From JALTBU01 sp964410645 (GTDB lineage Bacteria > Campylobacterota > Campylobacteria > Campylobacterales > Nautiliaceae), in the NCBI GenBank assembly GCA_964410645.1, contig CAYPHV010000017.1, positions 1-29,994 of the forward strand: 29,994 bases of DNA, in the 5' to 3' direction. This document shows positions 8,216-16,104 of the stretch, one piece after another (position 1 is the first letter of the stretch; every line of letters begins with the position of its first letter). Position numbers and translations under genes: made by a program. Below the pieces are notes generated by a model that saw only the letters and a program-made list of their open reading frames with translations, ran no database searches and had not been told where the DNA came from.

Positions 8216-8470
8216 TTATGCTTTTGTTTTTTTTAGTTTTTCATCTATTTTGGCCAGAATATATTCTAAAAAATTTAATGTTACATCCAATTTTATTTCA
8301 ATATTTTGTGTATTAGGTGATTGAAGCCCCTCAAAAAGAATTAGTAGCCGTTCTTTAAGGTGTTCTAAGAATTCTCTGTCGCATTTTTTTTCTTTATTTG
8401 TTATATTGCTGGCTATTTTTTCTTGATCAACTTCTTCAAGAGTTTCCAATACTGTATTTTTTAAGTCCAT
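8216..8470 (-). CDS. Small CiaD-like domain protein
   Basis: The product has 84 residues with an acidic N-terminal third and a helical C-terminal part, EFLEHLKERLLILFEGLQS then LDVTLNFLEYILAKIDEKL. The latter resembles the conserved C-terminal domain that Campylobacterota share with C. jejuni CiaD (Cj0788). Cj0788 also lies beside cca and purU, so position and sequence agree. CiaD itself is reported as a secreted invasion effector, but this short version in a likely free-living organism lacks the longer N-terminal part. A different ancestral, probably cytosolic, role is more plausible; that is inference. It overlaps the upstream gene by 10 bases and has a GGTGAT-like ribosome site. Confidence 0.65.
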   Translation of the reverse strand: MDLKNTVLETLEEVDQEKIASNITNKEKKCDREFLEHLKERLLILFEGLQSPNTQNIEIKLDVTLNFLEYILAKIDEKLKKTKA

Positions 8471-8709
8471 TTCATATCACCTAGCCATTTTTCGAATTTA
8501 TATCTGTTTTTATTGTTTAAATTTTCGAATTCTTTTAATTTTAAAACATTCACACCTTTATATGTGTTTCTTTTTTGAATCCTTTTTATATTTTTTAATA
8601 ATTCCTTGTCTTTTGGATTTTTTTTAAGTAATTTTTGATAAATATCCAGGGCTTCAGATTTAAATCCCTGGGATTCCAGTATTCTGGCGTATGTTTTAGT
8701 CAGAGGCAT
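8461..8709 (-). CDS. Small TPR-like protein of unknown function
   Basis: This 82-residue basic protein has one clear TPR-like helix pair at residues 5-40 (YARILESQGFKSEALDIYQ then LLKKNPKDKELLKNI). A C-terminal tail follows, ending in RYKFEKWLGDMKW. It has no signal peptide or membrane segment. It overlaps leuB upstream by 14 bases and the CiaD-like gene downstream by 10 bases, so it is translated as part of the operon; no good ribosome site is visible and coupling is likely. The tight overlaps and sensible TPR sequence argue that it is real. I do not recognise a named family. Confidence 0.65.
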   Translation of the reverse strand: MPLTKTYARILESQGFKSEALDIYQKLLKKNPKDKELLKNIKRIQKRNTYKGVNVLKLKEFENLNNKNRYKFEKWLGDMKWT

Positions 8710-9760
8710 TTTGTGCTATTAAACTTCCCATTTTTTCGGTATTTACTATTTCTTTTGCACCAAAACCGGCTATATCTTTTGTTCTGTATCCTTCAGCCAA
8801 TACTTTTTTAACAGCATTTCTTATTTTATCTGCTGCATCTTTTTCTTTTAAATAATCCAGCATCATAGCTGCGCTGAGTATTGTGGCAATCGGATTGGCT
8901 ATACCCTTGCCTGCTATATCCGGAGCACTTCCGTGAATTGGTTCAAACAGTCCTACTTTTCCGCCTATACTTGCACTTGGAAGCAGTCCTATGCTTCCAA
9001 CAATCATACTTGCCTCATCGCTTAAAATATCTCCAAAAATGTTTCCCGTTAAAATAACGTCGAATTGTTTCGGGTCTCTTACAAGCTGCATTGCGGCATT
9101 ATCTACATATAAATGTTCCAACGATACTTCAGGATAATTTTTTGCCACTTCTTCTACGACTTCTCTCCATAACTGGCTTACTTCAAGAACATTTGCTTTA
9201 TCCACAGATGTTACTTTTTTTCTTCTTTTCATAGCTTCTTCAAAACCTACTTTGGCTATTCTTTTAATTTCTTCTCTTGAATAAATCATTGTGTTATATG
9301 CTTCATTTTCTTTTTTTTCTCTTGGTTTGCCAAAATATATGCCGCCGGTAAGCTCTCTTACAACCAATAAATCAACACCTTTAATAGCATCAGGTTTAAG
9401 TGTTGAAGCGTCAATCAATTCGTCAAAAATGACGGCAGGTCTTATATTTGCAAAGAGTCCTAAAGCTTTTCTTATTTTAAGAAGTCCCATTTCCGGTCTT
9501 TTTTCTTTAGGCAGGTTATCCCATTTTTCCCCTCCGACTGAGCCAAAAAGCACAGCATCGGAATTCAGGCATCCCTTTATTGTTTCGTCTGGACATGGAT
9601 CGCCAAATTTGTCTATTGCACTTCCTCCTAAAAAATATTCATAATATTTAATATTGAAATTTTCTTTTTTGGCAACGGCATTTAATACTTTTATCGCTTC
9701 ATTGACAATTTCGGGTCCGATTCCGTCGCCCTTTAAAACGGCGATTTTATATACTTTCAT
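8696..9760 (-). CDS. leuB: 3-isopropylmalate dehydrogenase
   Basis: LeuB oxidises and decarboxylates 3-isopropylmalate with NAD+ in leucine synthesis. The 354-residue length is standard. Visible motifs are the N-terminal VLKGDGIGPEIVNEA, the substrate loop LLKIRKALGLFANIRP with its arginines, the RELTGGIYFG stretch, the metal-binding LSDEASMIVGSIGLLPSASIG, and the NAD-binding EPIHGSAPDIAGKGIANP. The LLKIRKALGLFANIRP version is typical of LeuB rather than isocitrate dehydrogenase. The start codon overlaps the end of leuD by 14 bases, so the two are coupled. leuC and leuA are not in the window. Confidence 0.95.
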   Translation of the reverse strand: MKVYKIAVLKGDGIGPEIVNEAIKVLNAVAKKENFNIKYYEYFLGGSAIDKFGDPCPDETIKGCLNSDAVLFGSVGGEKWDNLPKEKRPEMGLLKIRKALGLFANIRPAVIFDELIDASTLKPDAIKGVDLLVVRELTGGIYFGKPREKKENEAYNTMIYSREEIKRIAKVGFEEAMKRRKKVTSVDKANVLEVSQLWREVVEEVAKNYPEVSLEHLYVDNAAMQLVRDPKQFDVILTGNIFGDILSDEASMIVGSIGLLPSASIGGKVGLFEPIHGSAPDIAGKGIANPIATILSAAMMLDYLKEKDAADKIRNAVKKVLAEGYRTKDIAGFGAKEIVNTEKMGSLIAQNASD

Positions 9761-10256
9761 TTTCTCCCTTTAAAATTTCTTTGGCATAATTTATAAGTCC
9801 TCCGGCTGCAATTAATTCTTGCATAAATTCAGGAATAGGCGCAAATTTATATTCTTTTTTTGTATCTATGTCTGTAATTATTCCTTTGTCTAAATCAATT
9901 TTTATTAAATTCCCTTCTTTTATTTCATCAGTTTCCATAAGCTCGAAAATAGGCAGTCCCATATTAAAACTGTTTCTATAAAAAATTCTTGCAAAAGTTT
10001 TGGCTATTACAGCTGAAATACCTGCCGCTTTAAGTGCTATAGGTGCGTGTTCACGGCTGCTGCCGCTTCCAAAATTATATCCGGCAACAATAATATCTCC
10101 GGGTTTTATCTTTTTGGAAAATTCCGGGTCTACGTCTTCCATTACATGTTTTGCCAATTCATGAGGGTCTGATGTGTTTAAATATCTGGCCGGAATGATA
10201 ACATCTGTATCAAGATTATCACCAAATTTCCATACTCTTCCTGTAATAATATTCAT
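9747..10256 (-). CDS. leuD: 3-isopropylmalate dehydratase small subunit
   Basis: LeuD pairs with the Fe-S subunit LeuC to isomerise 2-isopropylmalate to 3-isopropylmalate. The 169-residue product has the swivelling-domain signature: GDNLDTDVIIPARYL near the N-terminus, GYNFGSGSSREHAPIALKAAG around 59-79, and ARIFYRNSFNMGLP after it. The short 160-170 residue form is the type shared with archaeal LeuD and homoaconitase small subunits, rather than the roughly 200-residue enterobacterial form. leuB follows with overlap. The partner leuC is not adjacent. Function as LeuD is favoured because leuB is next door. Confidence 0.92.
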   Translation of the reverse strand: MNIITGRVWKFGDNLDTDVIIPARYLNTSDPHELAKHVMEDVDPEFSKKIKPGDIIVAGYNFGSGSSREHAPIALKAAGISAVIAKTFARIFYRNSFNMGLPIFELMETDEIKEGNLIKIDLDKGIITDIDTKKEYKFAPIPEFMQELIAAGGLINYAKEILKGENESI

Positions 10257-10275
10257 AACTGTCCTTTTTTATGTA

Positions 10276-10281
10276 ATTTTA
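10276..10281 (-). promoter_or_regulatory. Possible -10 element for leuD
   Basis: On the minus strand TAAAAT, preceded by GT, lies about 20 bases before the leuD start, in the 68-base space between flgG and leuD. No -35 element is evident, which is common for sigma-70 promoters in Campylobacterota. No terminator hairpin separates flgG from leuD, so read-through from flgG is also possible. Confidence 0.3.
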
Positions 10282-10324
10282 ACAAAAAAAAGAAGTAAAC
10301 GTAACTTAAATTCTAAATATGATT

Positions 10325-11113
10325 TTATCTTTTGAGGTTATTTACAGTCTGAAGCATTTCATCGCTTGTTACAATTGCTTTACTTGCTGCGTCATATGCC
10401 CTTTGCCCGGTGATCAAATCTGTCATTTCATCAACTAGTTGGACGTTGCTCATTTCCAAAAATCCCTGTCTGATATTCCCGAGTCCGCTGCTACCAGGAT
10501 TATCAACAATAGGGTCGCCTGAAGATGATGTGTTTATGTAAAGATTGCTTCCAAGAGAATGAAGACCTGCAGGATTTATAAATTTTGCAAGCTGAATTTG
10601 GCCTATTTGCTGCATTTGGGTTTGTCCTGCTTCGAGTATGCTTACAGTTCCGTCGGTTCCCATGGAAACCTGAACGGTATCTGAGGGGAGTGTAATGTTC
10701 GGAATTAATTTATATCCATCGCTTGTTACCATATTTCCGTCTTTATCGAGTTTAAAAGCCCCGTCTCTTGTATAAGCGGTTCTTCCGTCGGGAAGCTGAA
10801 TTTGAAAAAAACCGTCGCCCTGAATTGCCGCATCCAAATTATTGTGTGTTTCTTTAAAATTTCCCTGTGTAAATATTTTACTGACTGCTGTAGGTCTTAC
10901 TCCAAGTCCTACACTTATTCCTGTGGGGGATTGGGTGTTGGTTGATGTTGAAGTTCCGGCGTATTCCATTGTCTGATAGAAAAGATCTGCGAATTCTGCA
11001 CGCTGTTTTTTGTAGCCAATGGTATTTACGTTTGCTATATTATTGGAAACTACATTTATTTTGGTCTGTTCGCCCATCATTCCGGTTGCGGCTGTATAAA
11101 GGCTTCTTAGCAT
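10325..11113 (-). CDS. flgG: Flagellar basal-body distal rod protein FlgG
   Basis: FlgG forms the distal rod of the flagellar axle. The 262-residue product is full length and highly conserved. It opens with MLRSLYTAATGMMGEQ and the rod signature NVVSNNIANVNTIGYKK; the core has AIQGDGFFQIQLPDGRTAYTRDG; it closes with GFLEMSNVQLVDEMTDLI and AYDAASKAI followed by MLQTVNNL, the coiled-coil ends that polymerise. It is exported by the flagellar type III system and has no cleaved signal. It lies 36 bases after the flgF-type gene on the same strand and should be read from the same sigma-54 promoter. Confidence 0.95.
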   Translation of the reverse strand: MLRSLYTAATGMMGEQTKINVVSNNIANVNTIGYKKQRAEFADLFYQTMEYAGTSTSTNTQSPTGISVGLGVRPTAVSKIFTQGNFKETHNNLDAAIQGDGFFQIQLPDGRTAYTRDGAFKLDKDGNMVTSDGYKLIPNITLPSDTVQVSMGTDGTVSILEAGQTQMQQIGQIQLAKFINPAGLHSLGSNLYINTSSSGDPIVDNPGSSGLGNIRQGFLEMSNVQLVDEMTDLITGQRAYDAASKAIVTSDEMLQTVNNLKR

Positions 11114-11149
11114 ATTTTTTCCTTTTAATTTATATTTCGGTTAATATTT

Positions 11150-11935
11150 TTATGCTCTGACATTTGCCAATTTTTCTATTGCGTCTAAGTTTAAATCGTC
11201 CATAAACGTTTTCATAACTTTTTGGTATTGTTCCACCATTCTGTTTGTATCAATTAGAGCGGTCATTTGTGATATCGGATTTACGTTTGATTTTTCTAAA
11301 AATCCTTGCAGAGTTGTGTTATTTGTATCGGTTATTGCTTCATTTTGGTTAAATTGCCACATTTTATTTCCTATTTTTTTAAGGGTATTCAAATTATTGA
11401 TTTTTATTATTTTCATGGTTGCAATTTTGTTTCCGTCGGCATAAATATCCGCATTTTTATCTATTGTAATATTTTTTGTATTAACCGGTATTTGAATAGG
11501 TATATTATTTGTATCCAAAACTTTGAAACCTTCTTTTGTAACCAAATATCCGTTTTCATCTAAATTGAAATTACCTGCTTTTGTCAGTTTTTGGCCGTTT
11601 GCATCAACCGTAAAAAAAGCGTCTTTTTGTTTTAGCGCCACATCCAAAGGGTTTCCTGTTTTTTCTATGTTTCCTGTACCAAAATTGGTGTATTCTTCGA
11701 CAATACGCGGAACTTTGTTTAAATTTCTGTTTAAAAATTTTGCCGCTTTTTTTGTATTATTTTCTATAGGTAAAATATCTCTTTTTTGGCTAAACAGTTT
11801 TTCAAAATCGCCGATAATAATTTTATCTTGTTTGAATCCGGGTGTATTTACATTTGCAAGATTGTTCGATATAACATTTAGACGGTTAAATTGTGTTACC
11901 ATACCTCCTGCGGCATCATAATATCCATTAATCAT
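11150..11935 (-). CDS. Flagellar rod / hook-basal body protein (FlgF / FlgG2 type)
   Basis: The 261-residue product has the rod/hook architecture: MINGYYDAAGGMVTQFNRL, then VISNNLANVNTPGFK at the N-terminus, a central LTKAGNFNLDENGYLVTKEG, and GFLEKSNVNPISQMTALIDTNRMVEQYQKVM at the C-terminus. In Campylobacterota the gene just upstream of flgG encodes the proximal-rod component called FlgF or FlgG2, and the spacing here fits that. It is more divergent and Asn/Lys-rich than FlgG. It is the first gene after the sigma-54 promoter at 11985-12002. FlgF versus a second FlgG cannot be settled by eye. Confidence 0.85.
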   Translation of the reverse strand: MINGYYDAAGGMVTQFNRLNVISNNLANVNTPGFKQDKIIIGDFEKLFSQKRDILPIENNTKKAAKFLNRNLNKVPRIVEEYTNFGTGNIEKTGNPLDVALKQKDAFFTVDANGQKLTKAGNFNLDENGYLVTKEGFKVLDTNNIPIQIPVNTKNITIDKNADIYADGNKIATMKIIKINNLNTLKKIGNKMWQFNQNEAITDTNNTTLQGFLEKSNVNPISQMTALIDTNRMVEQYQKVMKTFMDDLNLDAIEKLANVRA

Positions 11936-11984
11936 AAATTAACCTTTTTGATGTATAATAAAATACATTGATTTAATAGAAATT

Positions 11985-12002
11985 AAGCAAAAAACGTTCC
12001 AA
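11985..12002 (-). promoter_or_regulatory. Sigma-54 (RpoN) promoter for the flgF/G2-flgG pair
   Basis: The minus strand reads TTGGAACGTTTTTTGCTT. The -24 GG (11999-12000) and -12 GC (11987-11988) are separated by exactly 10 bases, and the surrounding bases match the RpoN consensus TTGGAAC-N5-TTGCTT. Transcription would begin near 11975, about 40 bases before the flagellar start codon at 11935. RpoN control of rod and hook genes is established in Campylobacter and Helicobacter, so site and target agree. No upstream activator site for FlgR was identified. Confidence 0.9.
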
Positions 12003-12012
12003 AAAAAAATTA

Positions 12013-12018
12013 TATAAT
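12013..12018 (+). promoter_or_regulatory. -10 element for rpoD
   Basis: A perfect TATAAT lies about 73 bases upstream of the rpoD ATG, after an A-rich run. No -35 hexamer is visible, and the position where it would fall overlaps the divergent sigma-54 promoter. A second TATAAT at 11954-11959 on the same strand lies further upstream, inside the flagellar leader. Confidence 0.5.
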
Positions 12019-12090
12019 TATGTTTTTGGAAATTGATTAATGCAGAAATTTTCTTTATTAATGAGCTTCTACTAACTTTAAGGAGAATTA

Positions 12091-13905
12091 ATGGCACTTT
12101 CAAAAGAACTTACCAAATTATTTAAAGAAAACAAAAACGGTATCATAACTTACGAAAAAATAGTTTATAACTTACCGAAAATTCCCAATAAAACGCAAAT
12201 AAAAGAGATTTTAAAAACAGTAAAAAACAATAACATACGATTAATGATATCAGCAGAGGTTGCCAAACTTAAAAATCTTGAAGATGTTGTCAAAAGCGAG
12301 GAAGAAAGGAAAAGAAAAAAAGAAGAATTGGCCGAAGAAATTTTAAAAGACAAAGAACTTCTTGAATGGTCCCGTTCGGATTCTCCGGTCAGGATGTATT
12401 TAAGGGAAATGGGACATATACCGCTTTTAGATAAAGATGAAGAAGTGGAAATTTTCAGACGAATCCAGCTTGGAGAAGAAATTATCCTGGATGCGGTGTG
12501 TTCAATTCCTTTTTTAATTGATTTGGTTTTAAATTATAAAGAGCAGCTTTTAAACAGAGAAAGAAGAGTGAAAGAGTTGTTTAAAAGTTTTGTAGACGAG
12601 GAAGAACTTGAAGACGAAGACAGTAAAGAGGGAAAAAGAAAGAAAAAAATATCCATTAGAGAAAAAAGAATAAATATATTGTTTAAAAATTTGGAAAAAG
12701 CAAAAAAAGAATGGGAAAAAACAATAGATCAATATGATGAGGTTATTAATGCAAAAAATATGGATGAGTTTGAAAGACTTCAAAAAATTTTACAGCTTAC
12801 ATTTAAAAAGAAAAAAGTGAAAGAAGCATTAGATGATCTCGGATATACGTCAAAATTAATTAATGAAATAGTAAAAACAGTTCAAACTGCTTTAAAAGGG
12901 GATAAAGATTTTGAAAAAGAACTTAAGAAAAAAGAATACAGACTGCCTCTTTTTAATGAACAGTTAAGAGAACTTCATAAAGAAATTTTAAGTAAAATTA
13001 CAGATCTTGACAAAGAAGATGTCGCAGCAATGGTGCCGGAACATACTATGGTAAATATTTATATGGATATTAAAAAACTTGTGGAGGCGAAAGATGCAAG
13101 CGATAATACGTTCGGAATGGAACCCGAAAAACTTGAAGTTATTCTGGAACAATTGAAAAGAGGCAAAAAGATTACTACAGAAGCAAAAGAAAAGATGGCA
13201 AGAGCGAATCTCAGACTTGTTGTAAGTATTGCCAAAAAATATACAAACAGAGGGCTTCCTTTTTTAGATTTGATTCAAGAGGGTAATATCGGGCTTATGA
13301 AAGCGATTGACAAATTTGAATTTGAAAAAGGATATAAATTTTCGACATATGCGACATGGTGGATTAGGCAGGCAATATCACGTGCAATAGCCGATCAGGC
13401 AAGAACAGTCAGAATTCCTATTCATATGATTGAGAATATAAATCAGATTAATAAAATTATAAGAAAACATGTTCAGGAAAACGGGAAAGAACCTACTTTG
13501 GCAGTAATTTCAAAAGATATGAATATGCCTATTGATAAAGTAAAACAGGTTTTTAAAATTTCAAAAGAGCCTATTTCCCTTGAAGCTCCCGTAGGCGAAG
13601 AGGAAGATGGGAAATTTGGGGATTTTATAGAAGACAATACATTTTCCAATCCTTATGAAGAAGTGGTAAGTGAAGATCTAAGACAACATATAGACGAAAT
13701 TTTAGAAAATTTGAATGACAGAGAAAAATCTGTAATTAAAATGCGTTTTGGTTTAATGCCGGATAAAAGTGAAAGAACCCTTGAAGAAATAGGAAAAGCC
13801 TTAAGTGTTACAAGAGAAAGGGTGCGTCAGATTGAAAGCAGTGCCATTAAAAAACTTCGTCATCCCAATGTGGGTAAATATTTGAAAAATTATATAGACA
13901 CATAA
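12091..13905 (+). CDS. rpoD: RNA polymerase primary sigma factor (sigma-70)
   Basis: RpoD directs RNA polymerase to housekeeping promoters. The 604-residue product has an N-terminal region 1.1-like segment. Region 1.2 begins near residue 96 (SDSPVRMYLREMGHIPLL) and is followed by a charged non-conserved insert. Region 2 lies at about 370-445 (ARANLRLVVSIAKKYTNRG, then FSTYATWWIRQAISRAIADQ, the -10 recognition helix). Region 4 starts near 540 and ends with RVRQIESSAIKKLRHP, the -35 recognition helix. An AAGGAGA site 4 bases before the ATG gives a strong start. nadE follows 11 bases later. It is transcribed divergently from the RpoN-dependent flagellar genes. Confidence 0.97.
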   Translation: MALSKELTKLFKENKNGIITYEKIVYNLPKIPNKTQIKEILKTVKNNNIRLMISAEVAKLKNLEDVVKSEEERKRKKEELAEEILKDKELLEWSRSDSPVRMYLREMGHIPLLDKDEEVEIFRRIQLGEEIILDAVCSIPFLIDLVLNYKEQLLNRERRVKELFKSFVDEEELEDEDSKEGKRKKKISIREKRINILFKNLEKAKKEWEKTIDQYDEVINAKNMDEFERLQKILQLTFKKKKVKEALDDLGYTSKLINEIVKTVQTALKGDKDFEKELKKKEYRLPLFNEQLRELHKEILSKITDLDKEDVAAMVPEHTMVNIYMDIKKLVEAKDASDNTFGMEPEKLEVILEQLKRGKKITTEAKEKMARANLRLVVSIAKKYTNRGLPFLDLIQEGNIGLMKAIDKFEFEKGYKFSTYATWWIRQAISRAIADQARTVRIPIHMIENINQINKIIRKHVQENGKEPTLAVISKDMNMPIDKVKQVFKISKEPISLEAPVGEEEDGKFGDFIEDNTFSNPYEEVVSEDLRQHIDEILENLNDREKSVIKMRFGLMPDKSERTLEEIGKALSVTRERVRQIESSAIKKLRHPNVGKYLKNYIDT

Positions 13906-13916
13906 ACGGAAAAAAT

Positions 13917-14711
13917 ATGATAAAAAAATGGAAATTAATAGAAGAATTTTTAATTGCTTTTATTTATGAAGAAATAACAAAAACAGGATTTAAAAAAGGT
14001 ATTTGCGGACTTAGCGGAGGGATTGATTCTGCGGTTGTCGCTGTTTTAGCCAAAAAAGCGTTAGGCGAAAATTTTAAGGCTTTTTTACTTCCGAGCCAAT
14101 TTTCAAGTGTCTCAAGCGTAGAAGATGCAAAAAAATTGTGTAATAAATTTAATATGGATTATGAGAATGTTTCTATTGCACCGCTATTAAAAGCATATAA
14201 TATTGAAGATAAAATAAGACTTGGAAATTTTTCCTCCAGAATGAGAATGGCTGTTCTTTATGACAAATCCGTAGAACTTAACGCGCTTGTGATAGGAACC
14301 AGCAATAAAAGCGAATTGATGCTTGGATACGGGACGCTTTTCGGGGATTTGGCGAGTGCAATTAATCCGATAGGGGATTTGTATAAAACGGAAATTTTTG
14401 AATTTGCTAAATATTTAAAAGTGCCTGAATGCATTATAAATAAACCCCCAAGTGCCGATTTGTGGAAAGGACAAAGCGATGAAAAAGAACTTGGATATTC
14501 TTACAGCAGGATTGATCCGGTTTTAATGGAGTTTGTTGACAACAGGGCTACAAAAAAAGAGCTTTTGGAAAAATTTGATCAAAAACTGGTTGAATTTGTA
14601 CTAAACAAAGTTTATCAAAATCAGTTTAAAAGGAAAATGCCTATTATTGCAAAGCTTAAATCCCGTACAATAGGCCATGACTTTTTATATGAAAGAGATA
14701 TCAGGCTTTAA
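13917..14711 (+). CDS. nadE: NH3-dependent NAD+ synthetase
   Basis: NadE adenylates and amidates nicotinic acid adenine dinucleotide to NAD+, using ammonia. The 264-residue length shows that the glutaminase domain is absent, so free NH3 is the nitrogen source. The ATP-pyrophosphatase P-loop SGGIDS is at residues 33-38. Other family motifs are FSSRMRMAVLYDKS, VIGTSNKSELMLGYGTLFGD and KPPSADLWKGQSDEKELGYSY. It sits 11 bases after rpoD and is probably co-transcribed with it. lpxK follows after the divergent Sel1 gene, recalling the nadE-lpxK neighbours of Campylobacter. Confidence 0.95.
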   Translation: MIKKWKLIEEFLIAFIYEEITKTGFKKGICGLSGGIDSAVVAVLAKKALGENFKAFLLPSQFSSVSSVEDAKKLCNKFNMDYENVSIAPLLKAYNIEDKIRLGNFSSRMRMAVLYDKSVELNALVIGTSNKSELMLGYGTLFGDLASAINPIGDLYKTEIFEFAKYLKVPECIINKPPSADLWKGQSDEKELGYSYSRIDPVLMEFVDNRATKKELLEKFDQKLVEFVLNKVYQNQFKRKMPIIAKLKSRTIGHDFLYERDIRL

Positions 14712-14740
14712 AAAATAAATACCAAATAAAGATAAAAAAA

Positions 14741-15145
14741 TTATTTGTATAAAATGTGATGTAAAATTTTGTAATCAACGCAAGCTCCGACACTTTTTAA
14801 CTCACATCCTTTTTTATAAAGTCTGAGAGCTTTTATACGGTTTTTAGTCAATCCCTGTCCGAATTCATACATATATCCCAAATTGGTACAGGCAAAAGGG
14901 TATCGTTTTTTACATGCTTTTTTATATAGTCTTGCGGCTAATAGAAAATTCATACTAACACCCATTCCGCTGTTATATAATACGCCGAGTTTATTACAGG
15001 CCTTTGCATTTCCCCTGTTGCATGCCATTTTGTAATATTTTGCCGCTTTAGTGTAATTTCCTTTATTTTCAGCATTGTTTCCATCATATATGGATGCATT
15101 GGCCGTTATTGAAATAAAAAGTAAAAGCAGTGTTTTTTTAACCAT
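14741..15145 (-). CDS. Secreted Sel1-repeat protein (Hcp-like)
   Basis: The 134-residue product has a clear signal peptide (MVKKTLLLLFISITANA) and then two to three Sel1-like repeats with the spacing AxxxGxxY and paired cysteines (YYKMACNRGNAKACNKLG; LYKKACKKRYPFACTNLG; LYKKGCELKSVGACVDY). The Cys pairs, one near each helix of a repeat, are those that form disulfides in the Helicobacter cysteine-rich proteins, so a periplasmic or secreted location is likely. No catalytic residues can be named; family members have been reported to bind penicillin or act as protein scaffolds. It stands alone, convergent with nadE and divergent from lpxK. Function unknown. Confidence 0.85.
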   Translation of the reverse strand: MVKKTLLLLFISITANASIYDGNNAENKGNYTKAAKYYKMACNRGNAKACNKLGVLYNSGMGVSMNFLLAARLYKKACKKRYPFACTNLGYMYEFGQGLTKNRIKALRLYKKGCELKSVGACVDYKILHHILYK

Positions 15146-15190
15146 ATATTTTCCTTTAATCTATTTTTTATTTATAAGTGTAACATATTG

Positions 15191-15196
15191 TATAAT
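15191..15196 (+). promoter_or_regulatory. -10 element for lpxK
   Basis: TATAAT preceded by TTG lies about 20 bases before the lpxK GTG, which would give a short leader containing the AAAAAAGG ribosome site. It shares two bases with a TATAAT on the other strand (15195-15200). No -35 element is seen. Confidence 0.5.
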
Positions 15197-15200
15197 TATA
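15195..15200 (-). promoter_or_regulatory. -10 element for the Sel1-repeat gene
   Basis: The minus-strand TATAAT lies 49 bases before the Sel1 gene start. It overlaps the plus-strand -10 of lpxK, so the two promoters could not be occupied by polymerase together. No -35 is evident. Confidence 0.4.
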
Positions 15201-15216
15201 AAAAAAGGTGTTTTTA

Positions 15217-16092
15217 GTGGATATTTATTCTTTTTTTGAAGAAATGCTTTACTATCCGAAATGGTATCACTGGCCGATTATTCTTTTGCTTTTACCTTTT
15301 TCGCTTATTTATATGACAGTTGTTCATTTTAAATTTCCAAGAAATTATGAGGATATGCATATTCCCATTGTGTCCGTTGGTAATATTATACTAGGAGGCA
15401 GCGGAAAAACCCCTTTTGTCAAAGCCCTTATCAATCATTTGAATAATAAAAAAATTGTTGTTGTAATGAGAGGATATAAAAGAAAATCCAAGGGAATGCT
15501 GGTTGTCAAGGATTTTGAAAAGATATTAACCGATGTCCAGGCGGGCGGCGATGAAGCTATGGAAATAGCGGAATTTACAAATGCAGCCGTGATTGTAAGT
15601 GAAAACAGAAAAAAAGGAATTTTAAAGGCGAAAGAACTCGGGGCTGAGCTGGTTATTCTTGATGACGGATTTGACAAACCGTTTAAAAAACTAAATATTA
15701 TAATAGATAAAAAAATCAAAAATCCTTTTGTTTTACCGGCCGGCGGATACAGATATCCAAGACTTGCGCTACGTTTGTCGGATATTACTATTAAATATAA
15801 AGATATTAAAAGAGATGTAAAAGTACCTGAAGGGGATATCTTGATTAGCGGTATATCTAGTCCGGAAAGGCTTTTAAAATGGTGGAAAGGGGAATATAGA
15901 TTTTTTCCGGATCATTATGAGTATACACAAAAAGATTTACAAAGTTATAAAGATAAAATTATTGTAACAACGCCAAAAGATTATGTTAAATTGAAAAAGT
16001 TTTCACTTAATTTAAAAATAATCAAATTAAATGTTAAAATACCGCAGGAAGTTATAAAAGAAATAGATAATTATTTGATAAAATTTCAATAA
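15217..16092 (+). CDS. lpxK: Tetraacyldisaccharide 4'-kinase
   Basis: LpxK phosphorylates the 4' position of the lipid A precursor at the inner membrane. The 291-residue product has a hydrophobic N-terminal helix at about 18-37 and the Walker A stretch SVGNIILGGSGKTP at 53-66. The family motifs VVVMRGYKRKSKG, GDEAMEIAE and ILDDGFDKP follow. An AAAAAAGG site at 15201-15208 is 8 bases before the GTG at 15217, so that start is preferred to the GTG at 15209, which would overlap the ribosome site. The gene implies a lipid A-containing outer membrane. Confidence 0.92.
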   Translation: MDIYSFFEEMLYYPKWYHWPIILLLLPFSLIYMTVVHFKFPRNYEDMHIPIVSVGNIILGGSGKTPFVKALINHLNNKKIVVVMRGYKRKSKGMLVVKDFEKILTDVQAGGDEAMEIAEFTNAAVIVSENRKKGILKAKELGAELVILDDGFDKPFKKLNIIIDKKIKNPFVLPAGGYRYPRLALRLSDITIKYKDIKRDVKVPEGDILISGISSPERLLKWWKGEYRFFPDHYEYTQKDLQSYKDKIIVTTPKDYVKLKKFSLNLKIIKLNVKIPQEVIKEIDNYLIKFQ

Positions 16093-16104
16093 AAAAGGCA
16101 ATAT

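Noticed and set aside
10257..10324. Riboswitch or leucine attenuator in front of leuD
   Set aside because: The 68-base space has no leader peptide with leucine codons, no T-box elements and no stable hairpin.
12013..12018. Full sigma-70 promoter with a -35 for rpoD
   Set aside because: Only the -10 is convincing; the -35 position is an A-rich run overlapping the sigma-54 site.
14723..14747. CAAATAA ... TTATTTG inverted repeat between nadE and the Sel1 gene as a two-way terminator
   Set aside because: The stem is 7 pairs of nearly all A-T with an 11-base loop and includes coding bases of the Sel1 gene; too weak to call.
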